Positions 6,144 to 12,180 of a stretch of 14,143 nucleotides of DNA are shown one piece after another. The translations under genes were made by a program, and so were the position numbers. Origin of the DNA: Alectryocaccomicrobium faecavium (lineage in GTDB: Bacteria; Bacillota; Clostridia; Christensenellales; Aristaeellaceae); contig DVOT01000145.1 of NCBI GenBank assembly GCA_018713425.1, positions 1 to 14,143 of the forward strand, read 5' to 3'. How positions within the stretch are numbered: the stretch's first letter is position 1; each line of letters opens with the position of its first letter. The notes beneath the pieces are model-generated. The model was not told the DNA's origin, searched no databases, and saw nothing but the letters and a program-made list of their open reading frames with translations.

Positions 6144-8083
6144 AAAAATATGCCTCTATGGCGCTGTGGGCGGCGCTCGCGGCGCTTCTGTTGGCCTTTG
6201 CCACGGAAGCGCTGGGGCGCTTGTCCGCTGTGCAGGCGCTGGCGTTTTGCGCGCAGCAGCCCGCGCGCTTTGCCTACAACGCGTTTTTGATCTTTGCCAC
6301 GCTCTCGCCCGCCATGCTGTTCCGGCGCAGGACGGCGGTTTTTGTCCTGCTCTGCGGGCTGTGGCTGGCCGTGGGCGTGACAAACGCCATCGTCATTGCC
6401 TTCCGCTCCGTGCCCTTTTCCATGGTAGACGCGCTGCTCTTGCCTGAAGCCGTGAAGCTGATGGGCACCTACTTCACGCGCGGCCAGGCGGCGCTATTGT
6501 TCGCGGGCGCGTTCGTACTGGTGGCGCTGGTGGCGGCGCTCTTTGTGCGCGCGAAAAAACAAGCGCGCGTGCCCGCCAAATACAGCGTGCCCAGCGTGGC
6601 GCTGCTCGCCTTTCTGGCGGCGCTGAGCATCTTCCTCGGCGGCAAAACCGGCTGGCTGGACACGGAATTTGAAAACGTGATCGAAACCTACGAGCACGAT
6701 GGCTTTGCCTACTGTTTCCTGTATACGTTCGCGGATCTGGGCATGGAGGAACCGGAGGACTATTCGCCCCAGGCCGCGGACGCGCTGGCGGACGCGCTGG
6801 AAGCCTCGCCCGAACCGGAGAGCGCGCTGCGGCCCAACATCATTTTCCTGCAGCTGGAATCGTTCATGGATCCCGACCGGCTGGTGGGCGTAAAGACCGT
6901 CCAGGAGGCCGTGCCCACCTTCACTCGCCTGAAGGAAGAAGGGCCCAGCGGCAGCCTCTATATGCCCATGGTGGGCGGCGGCACCGCCAATTGCGAATTC
7001 GAAGTGCTCACCGGCATGAACACGGATTTCTTCGGCGTGGGCGAATATCCCTATAACACCATCGTGCGCGAAACCGCCTGTGAGAGCATCGCCTTCAACC
7101 TCAAGGAATACGGTTACAGTTCGCACTTCATCCACAATTTTTCCGGCTCGTTCTATAGCCGCCATGAAGTGCTCCCCCAGCTAGGCTTTGACGATTACGA
7201 TTCCGTGGAATACATGCCGAACGTGTCGTTAAACGCGCTCGACTGGCCCAAAGACGACGTGCTCGCGGGCGAAGTGCTGCTCGCGCTGGAAAACACGCCG
7301 GGGCGCGATTTTGTGTTCGTCACCACCATGCAGGGGCACGGCCCGTATCCCGAGGAGCCAATTTGCGAAACGCCCATCGCGGTGGAGGTGAACGACGAGC
7401 GCCTGAACGATGCAAGCGTGGAGTATTATGTGAACCAGCTTTGCGAGACGGACGCCTTTGTGGGCGAGTTGCTCGCGGCGCTTGAGGCGCAAGCGGAGCC
7501 CACCGTAGTGCTCGTGTATGGCGACCACTTGCCCGCGCTATCGTTGGAAGCGGATATGATCGCCTCGGGCGATTTGTTCGAATCGGAATACGCGCTGTGG
7601 GCCAATTTCCCGCTGGACGCGCAAGACCAGGACATGGAGGCCTACCAGATCGCCGCCTACGTGATGGGCCTGTTCGATCTGGATGCGGGCTACCTCACCA
7701 AGCTCACCCAGCAGAGCGCCCAGGAAGCGGACTATCTCGAGCAGATGGAGCTTTTGCAATACGACATGCTCTATGGCGAGGGCGGCGCGTTCGAGGGCGA
7801 AAACCCCTATCAGCCCACGCAAATGACCATGGGCCTGCGGCCCATCCGCGCGCTGCGCGCCTATTTCTCCGGTGGCGATCTGGTGGTGGAAGGGGAAAAT
7901 TTCACGCTTTCCAGCCAAGTATTCGCGGGCGAAGAGGCGCTCGCCACCGAATTCGTTTCCGCCGGGCGGCTGGTGGTGCGCGATTGCGCGCTGCAAGCCG
8001 GGGAAAGCGTGCGCGTATGTCAAGTTTCGCGCGAGGCGATCGCCCTGAGCCAGACGGAGGACGTGACCATCGCGGATTCCTAA
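6140..8083 (+). CDS. LTA-synthase/sulfatase-family membrane enzyme with C-terminal IPT-like domain
   Basis: This 647-aa protein has five likely membrane segments (about 7-25, 44-62, 66-88, 117-137 and 151-168), then an extracellular sulfatase-fold domain of the LtaS type. Visible landmarks are PNIIFLQLESF with metal-binding E240, GGGTANCEFEVLTG with nucleophile T282, TTMQGHGPY with H400, and VYGDHLPA with D462 and H463. In LtaS enzymes the Thr takes a glycerol-phosphate unit from phosphatidylglycerol and adds it to a growing polymer; other relatives transfer phosphoethanolamine or similar groups. After the catalytic domain, about 568-640 looks like an IPT/TIG-type Ig-like domain (DLVVEGENFTLSSQVF, then FVSAGRLVV). 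The ATG overlaps the previous stop, which suggests translational coupling. The acceptor and donor lipid are unknown. Confidence 0.88.
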   Translation: MKKYASMALWAALAALLLAFATEALGRLSAVQALAFCAQQPARFAYNAFLIFATLSPAMLFRRRTAVFVLLCGLWLAVGVTNAIVIAFRSVPFSMVDALLLPEAVKLMGTYFTRGQAALLFAGAFVLVALVAALFVRAKKQARVPAKYSVPSVALLAFLAALSIFLGGKTGWLDTEFENVIETYEHDGFAYCFLYTFADLGMEEPEDYSPQAADALADALEASPEPESALRPNIIFLQLESFMDPDRLVGVKTVQEAVPTFTRLKEEGPSGSLYMPMVGGGTANCEFEVLTGMNTDFFGVGEYPYNTIVRETACESIAFNLKEYGYSSHFIHNFSGSFYSRHEVLPQLGFDDYDSVEYMPNVSLNALDWPKDDVLAGEVLLALENTPGRDFVFVTTMQGHGPYPEEPICETPIAVEVNDERLNDASVEYYVNQLCETDAFVGELLAALEAQAEPTVVLVYGDHLPALSLEADMIASGDLFESEYALWANFPLDAQDQDMEAYQIAAYVMGLFDLDAGYLTKLTQQSAQEADYLEQMELLQYDMLYGEGGAFEGENPYQPTQMTMGLRPIRALRAYFSGGDLVVEGENFTLSSQVFAGEEALATEFVSAGRLVVRDCALQAGESVRVCQVSREAIALSQTEDVTIADS

Positions 8084-8107
8084 CGCGACAAAAAGGAGTT
8101 GAGGCGC

Positions 8108-9079
8108 ATGACGCGCTTTGCCACCATAGGTTCCAATTTTGTGACGGATAGCTTTCTCGAAGCCGCCCAGGGCGTGGAGGGTTTCCAGTTGGAGGGCGTG
8201 TATTCGCGCACGCGGGCACGGGCGGAGGAATTCGCCGCCAAGTGGGACGCGCCGCGCACATACACCTCGCTGGACGCGCTGTGCGCCGACCCGGCGATCG
8301 AGGCGGTATATGTCGCCAGCCCGAACGCCTGCCACGAGGCGCAAACCATCGCGTTGCTCAAAGCGGGCAAACACGTGCTGTGCGAAAAGCCCATCGCGCC
8401 CGATAGCGCGGCGCTCGCACGCATGGCGCGTGCTGCGCGCGAAGCGGGCCGCGTGTTGATGGAGGCCATGATGCCCGCGCACACGCCCGCCTATCGCGCC
8501 ATTCGCGCGGCCATGGCGCAAATCGCCCCAGTGCGCCGCGCCACACTGCGCTTTTGCAAATATTCCTCCCGCTACGATAAATTCAAGGCCGGCATCGTGG
8601 AAAACGCCTTCGACCCCTCGCTCGCCAACGGCGCGCTGATGGACATCGGCGTGTATTGCCTGCACGCGGCGCAATTGCTGCTGGGCGAGCCGCAAACCGT
8701 GGCGGGCAAAAGCGTGTTCCTCCCGGGCGGCATCGACGGCGCGGGCAGCCTGGTGCTGGGCTACGACGGCGCGCTGGCGGAAATCGTCTATTCCAAAATC
8801 ACAGATTCCGTTTCGCCCAGCGAAATCGAGGGCGAAGGCGGCAGCATTCTCATAGACGCCGTTTCCCGTCCCCGCCGGGCCGAACTGGTTTTGCGCGGCG
8901 GCGCGCGGCGCGAAATTCCCCTGGGCGTGGAAGCCGATGAAATGCGCTATGAGATCGAAGATTTCCTCGCCCTGCTGCGCGGCGCGGATGGCGCGCGCTA
9001 TCTGGCGGATAGCGAAGCCGTCACCCGCACGCTGGACCGGGCGCGCGCCGGCATGGGCGTGGAATTCCGGCGGCGCTGA
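8108..9079 (+). CDS. Gfo/Idh/MocA-family NAD(P)-dependent oxidoreductase
   Basis: The 323-aa product has the family's usual length. The N-terminal Rossmann fold starts FATIGSNFVTDSFLEAA (4-20), a variant dinucleotide-binding loop seen in part of the family. The signature CEKPIAPDS (92-100) holds catalytic K94, and GALMDIGVYCLHAA (174-187) supplies the conserved D179 and Y183 region of the C-terminal substrate-binding domain. Members oxidise or reduce sugars, inositols or sugar acids in the cytoplasm. ATG 8108 is chosen because AAGGAG at 8093-8098 lies 9 nt upstream and gives the canonical N-terminus; a TTG at 8099 is too close to that site. The gap to the previous gene is 24 bp. The substrate cannot be read from sequence; the neighbouring beta-helix hydrolase points to a sugar. 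Confidence 0.93.
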   Translation: MTRFATIGSNFVTDSFLEAAQGVEGFQLEGVYSRTRARAEEFAAKWDAPRTYTSLDALCADPAIEAVYVASPNACHEAQTIALLKAGKHVLCEKPIAPDSAALARMARAAREAGRVLMEAMMPAHTPAYRAIRAAMAQIAPVRRATLRFCKYSSRYDKFKAGIVENAFDPSLANGALMDIGVYCLHAAQLLLGEPQTVAGKSVFLPGGIDGAGSLVLGYDGALAEIVYSKITDSVSPSEIEGEGGSILIDAVSRPRRAELVLRGGARREIPLGVEADEMRYEIEDFLALLRGADGARYLADSEAVTRTLDRARAGMGVEFRRR

Positions 9080-9112
9080 GCGCAGAATTTGCAAAATATT
9101 AGGAGCGTATGT

Positions 9113-10594
9113 ATGGTTAGAATTCATCCTTTGCCCGCGGGCGAAGCCGCGTCGGGCGATTTTTCCGCCGTCATCGGCGGCGAGCGGGCGACGCCGTGGC
9201 TGTGCCGCGTGTCCGCCATGCCCTACAACACCGTTTGGCCGGGCCACCAGCGTCCGCTGGAGCAAACGGAACCCGCGTCCTTCCTCAGCTTTGAGATGCA
9301 AGAGCCGGTGGAAGTGCGCCTCACCGCCAACCGGCCCTTTGCCGAAGCCGTGGTGCGCCCGCTGAATAAGGGCGTGCAGCCCCGCGTATCCGGGCGGGAA
9401 ATCGCCTTCACCATCGCGCAGCCCGGCGCGTACACCGTGGAGTTGGACGGCTTCCACCGCGCGCTGCACCTCTTCGCCAATCCGCTGACGGATTTTGGCG
9501 TGGACAAGTCCGCGCCGAACGTGCACTATTTTGGCCCCGGCGTGCATGAGGTGGGCGATCTGGAGCTCAGCAGCGGCGAAACCCTGTTTGTGGACGGCGG
9601 TGCGGTGCTGTACGGCTCCGTGCGCGCCATCCACAAAAAAAACGTGCGCATCGTGGGCTACGGCGTGATCGATGGCAGCCGGGAAGTGCGCACGAACGAC
9701 ACCAAATTGATCGCTGCGGACGGCTCGGGCGCGCGCGACCTGCGCGACGAAGCTACGTTGCGCGCCTTTTTGCGCGAAGCGAACGTCCTCAAAGGCTGCG
9801 TGCAGCTATATTCGTGCGAAGATTGCGAAATCGCCGGCGTCATCGCCCGCGATAGCGCTACATTCGCCTACATCCTGGCCGATTGCCAGCGCGTGAACTG
9901 CGAATGGCTGAAAACAATTGGCATGTGGCGCTACAACAGCGATGGCATCGATTTGTTCAACAGCCGCTACGTACGCATTGCCAACGGCTTTTTCCGCGAT
10001 TTTGACGATTGCATCGTGCTCAAGGGCATCAAGGGCTGGGATCGGGAAAACGTGCGCCACATTTCCGTCACCGGCTGCACGGTGTGGTGCGATTGGGGCA
10101 GCGCGCTGGAGTTGGGCGCGGAAACCTGCGCGGACGAATACAGCGATATCCTCTTCGCGGATTGCGACGTAATCCACGCGACCCATGTGTGCATGCGCAC
10201 GCACAATTCCGACCGCGCGCACGTGCATGACATGCTCCTCTTCGACATCCGCTGCGAATATAGCGCGCACGATTTGACCTGCGCCTATCAGGAAGATATG
10301 GCCAAACCCTATACGCCAGCGCATGGCACGCCGCAACTAATCGCCTCGCCGGTGTACGACGGCCCATTTTCCGACGATCACATTCTGGGCCAAACCAGCC
10401 GCGTGCGCTATGAAAAGATCCAGATTCTGGGCCCGGAAGGCATGGAAATGCCCGCCTGCTGCTTTGGCGGCCAGGACGGCGCGCACGCCAACCGGGAGAT
10501 CGTGCTGGAAAACGTTTCCTTCAATGGCCGCAGACTGCTGCCGGAGCAAATCCGCCTGGAAAAGAGCCCCTTCGATGAAGTGGCGCTCAAGTAG
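9113..10594 (+). CDS. GH28-like parallel beta-helix protein, probable glycoside hydrolase
   Basis: The 493-aa protein starts with a beta-sandwich (about 30-125, including PRVSGREIAFTIAQPGAYTV) followed by a right-handed parallel beta-helix (about 140-440) with repeated rungs such as NVRIVGYGVIDGS, DCEIAGVIARDSA and NVRHISVTGCTVW. NSDGIDLFNSRYVRI (275-289) and FRDFDDCIVLKG (294-305) correspond to the NTDGID and GDDC blocks of GH28 polygalacturonases, so D277, D298 and D299 are the likely catalytic acids. The later GHG and RIK blocks of GH28 are not recognisable. The layout also recalls GH49 enzymes of the same clan. There is no signal peptide and about 16 cysteines, so it is probably cytoplasmic. 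The start is ATG 9113, with AGGAG at 9101-9105. The gap to the oxidoreductase is 33 bp. The substrate is unknown. Confidence 0.85.
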   Translation: MVRIHPLPAGEAASGDFSAVIGGERATPWLCRVSAMPYNTVWPGHQRPLEQTEPASFLSFEMQEPVEVRLTANRPFAEAVVRPLNKGVQPRVSGREIAFTIAQPGAYTVELDGFHRALHLFANPLTDFGVDKSAPNVHYFGPGVHEVGDLELSSGETLFVDGGAVLYGSVRAIHKKNVRIVGYGVIDGSREVRTNDTKLIAADGSGARDLRDEATLRAFLREANVLKGCVQLYSCEDCEIAGVIARDSATFAYILADCQRVNCEWLKTIGMWRYNSDGIDLFNSRYVRIANGFFRDFDDCIVLKGIKGWDRENVRHISVTGCTVWCDWGSALELGAETCADEYSDILFADCDVIHATHVCMRTHNSDRAHVHDMLLFDIRCEYSAHDLTCAYQEDMAKPYTPAHGTPQLIASPVYDGPFSDDHILGQTSRVRYEKIQILGPEGMEMPACCFGGQDGAHANREIVLENVSFNGRRLLPEQIRLEKSPFDEVALK

Positions 10595-10621
10595 CGCAAA
10601 CGGGAAGGAGGGATTCGCGCC

Positions 10622-11323
10622 GTGAACGAGCGCATCTTGATCGTGGACGAAGATAAAAACATCCGCGATTTGCTCGCCTCCGCGCTGAAGGCGAGCGGCT
10701 ATGGCGTGCTAGAGGCGCAATCCTTCGCGCAGGCGCGCATGCTGGCGCTTTCGCACTGCCCGGATCTGATGCTGCTGGAGCTGAATCTGCCGGATGGAGA
10801 CGGCCTGGATTTGATCCGCTTTCTGCGCGCGCAGATGGATTTGCCCATGGTGGTGGTTTCCGTGCGCGCACACCAGCGCGATAAGGTGGAGGCGTTGGAC
10901 GGCGGCGCGGACGATTATATCACCAAGCCCTTCGGCATCCCCGAGCTGCTGGCGCGCATACGCGCGGCGCTGCGGCACGCGCGGCGCGCCGAACCCAGCG
11001 TGGAACGTCCCAGCGCGCCGTTCCGGGTGTATGACCTGGTGGTGGATTATGCCAAGCGCCGCGCGTTTGTAAGCGGCGAAGATGCCCGCCTCACGCCCAT
11101 GGAATACCGCATCGTAGAATTGCTCAGTTGCCACGCGGGCAAAGTGCTCACCCACGATATGCTGCTGGCGTATCTCTGGGGCCCGAACGCCCGGGGCAAC
11201 AACCGCCTGCTGCGCGTGAACATGGCCAACATCCGCCGCAAGCTGGAAAAAGATCCCGCGCACCCGCAATATATCTTCACAGCGCCGCGCGTGGGCTACC
11301 GCATGGCGGAGCCGGGAGAGTGA
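10622..11323 (+). CDS. OmpR/KdpE-type response regulator with Glu at the phospho-acceptor position
   Basis: The 233-aa protein has a receiver domain (about 3-115) and a winged-helix DNA-binding domain (about 134-230; LTPMEYRIVELL, and VNMANIRRKLEKDP as the recognition region). The acidic pair D9/E10, the switch residue S80 and K102 are present. The phospho-acceptor Asp is replaced: the family block DLGLPDGDG reads ELNLPDGDG with E53, codon GAG. Glu at this place often mimics the phosphorylated state, so activity may not need a kinase. No histidine kinase gene is in the window. The start is GTG 10622, with AAGGAGGG at 10605-10612, 27 bp after the beta-helix gene, so it is the last gene of the operon. 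It resembles KdpE, but no kdp genes are nearby, so I give no symbol. Confidence 0.93.
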   Translation: MNERILIVDEDKNIRDLLASALKASGYGVLEAQSFAQARMLALSHCPDLMLLELNLPDGDGLDLIRFLRAQMDLPMVVVSVRAHQRDKVEALDGGADDYITKPFGIPELLARIRAALRHARRAEPSVERPSAPFRVYDLVVDYAKRRAFVSGEDARLTPMEYRIVELLSCHAGKVLTHDMLLAYLWGPNARGNNRLLRVNMANIRRKLEKDPAHPQYIFTAPRVGYRMAEPGE

Positions 11324-11346
11324 GGGGAATTGGGCTTTGTCAACGA

Positions 11347-11399
11347 GCGAAATGGGGCTGCGAAAGAACGTTTGCCATTCTTTCGCAGCCCCATTTCGC
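11347..11399. terminator. 22-bp perfect hairpin between convergent genes, left copy of a repeated palindrome
   Basis: The arms 11347-11368 and 11378-11399 are exact reverse complements of 22 nt around a 9-nt loop. It lies between the convergent response regulator and toxin genes, 14 bp from the toxin stop, so it can serve as a bidirectional terminator. There is no strong T run on either side. Its core is nearly identical (38 of 39 nt) to the hairpin at 12112-12152. Confidence 0.65.
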
Positions 11400-11413
11400 G
11401 CAAGCCATTCTTC

Positions 11414-11716
11414 TCAAAATTCGCTTGGGGAATAGCGCACTGTCACCACGATCACCGTTTTCTTTGCTTCATCAATTCGAAAAACAGCGGTGTAGTTCTC
11501 CACAAAAAGCTGCCGGTATCCCCGGCTGGCATAGGCGCCCCGTTTCCGTTCCGGACAACGGTAAGGCATCGTTTCCAAAGACAAAATGGCGTCCTCAATT
11601 CGGCCCACCAGATTCAGGGCTGTCCCTGGCTCCAGCAGCGTGTGGGCAATATAGTTATAGATGCCATCCAAATCCCGCAACGCCCGCCCCATCAGTTTGA
11701 CGCTGTATTTATCCAA
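11414..11716 (-). CDS. RelE/ParE-family toxin of a type II toxin-antitoxin pair
   Basis: The 100-aa protein fits the size and fold of RelE/ParE toxins: an N-terminal helical hairpin (RALRDLDGIYNYIAHTLLEP, about 11-30), a central MPYRCPERKRG segment, and C-terminal strands YRQLFVENYTAVFRID (67-82) and VIVVTVRYSPSEF (88-100). R94 and Y95 near the end match conserved positions of the family. RelE members cut mRNA on the ribosome and ParE members poison gyrase; sequence alone does not decide which. The start is TTG at 11716, with CTCCTT on the plus strand (11725-11730) as AAGGAG, 8 nt away. It overlaps the antitoxin end by 8 bp, the usual arrangement for coupled expression, with the antitoxin made first. 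Confidence 0.9.
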   Translation of the reverse strand: MDKYSVKLMGRALRDLDGIYNYIAHTLLEPGTALNLVGRIEDAILSLETMPYRCPERKRGAYASRGYRQLFVENYTAVFRIDEAKKTVIVVTVRYSPSEF

Positions 11717-11972
11717 AATGCTTTCTCCTTAAAGAAGCCAACGCCTCTCTTGCGTCATGGAGATGTCCGTCCCGTTCAAACTCAGCCTCCGCTTCTGAAA
11801 TCGCGGTGTCCTGCGCTACATTTTCCATCATCGCCTCGTAGGTCTCGATACTCATCACCACCAGATCTCCATATCCGTTCTTCGTGATGAATATCGGCTC
11901 CCGACGCGCGTGGCAGATGTCCGAAATCTCGTTGGTATTGCGAAGGTCTGTAATCGGTCTAATCTGCGGCAT
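11709..11972 (-). CDS. Phd/YefM-family antitoxin
   Basis: The 87-aa protein begins with the Phd/YefM DNA-binding fold: IRPITDLRNTNEISDICH (4-21), then REPIFITKNGYGDLVVMSIE (24-43). The acidic and helical C-terminal half (about 44-87, with AEAEFERDGHLHDAREALAS) would wrap the toxin. Such antitoxins neutralise the toxin and repress their own promoter. The start is the ATG at 11972, because CCCCCTT on the plus strand (11980-11986) gives AAGGGGG 7 nt upstream and the family N-terminus follows. A longer in-frame start at 12038 would lie upstream of the promoter. It is the first gene of the pair, and its 3' end overlaps the toxin start. Confidence 0.92.
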   Translation of the reverse strand: MPQIRPITDLRNTNEISDICHARREPIFITKNGYGDLVVMSIETYEAMMENVAQDTAISEAEAEFERDGHLHDAREALASLRRKHFG

Positions 11973-11999
11973 AGCGCCACCCCCTTCTCTTTGCACATT

Positions 12000-12019
12000 A
12001 TTATAGCATAATTGTATGC
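12000..12019 (-). promoter_or_regulatory. Toxin-antitoxin promoter with palindromic operator candidate
   Basis: On the minus strand a perfect TATAAT (plus-strand ATTATA at 12000-12005) lies about 28 bp upstream of the antitoxin start. The -35 box is weak. Directly upstream of the -10, GCATA and TATGC form arms around ATTG (12006-12019), placed where a Phd/YefM-toxin complex could bind and repress. Confidence 0.5.
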
Positions 12020-12111
12020 AAAAACGCAGCCCCATCAAAAAGTTTACAATTTTTTGCGGTCGCCGCTTGCTTCATCGCGCAAATATATCGCCGCAGCGGG
12101 TGTGACAAATT

Positions 12112-12152
12112 AGGGGCTGCGAAAGAACGTTTGCCGTTCTTTCGCAGCCCCT
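12112..12152. terminator. 18-bp perfect hairpin after the foldase gene, right copy of the repeated palindrome
   Basis: AGGGGCTGCGAAAGAACG (12112-12129) pairs with 12135-12152 without mismatch, with loop TTTGC. It lies 28 bp downstream of the minus-strand foldase stop, so it is the likely terminator of that gene. Minus-strand transcription next meets AATTTG, a weak T run. The core repeats the hairpin at 11347-11399 with one changed base. Confidence 0.65.
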
Positions 12153-12180
12153 TCTTGGTTGACCTTTATTCTCCCAGGAA

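Noticed and set aside
7538..9634. 698-codon minus-strand open frame spanning three plus-strand genes
   Set aside because: It crosses the boundaries of the LtaS-like, oxidoreductase and beta-helix genes, is His/Arg/Ala-rich and has no recognisable domain.
10622..11323. Naming the regulator kdpE
   Set aside because: No kdpFABC or kdpD is nearby and the phospho-acceptor is Glu, so similarity alone does not justify the symbol.
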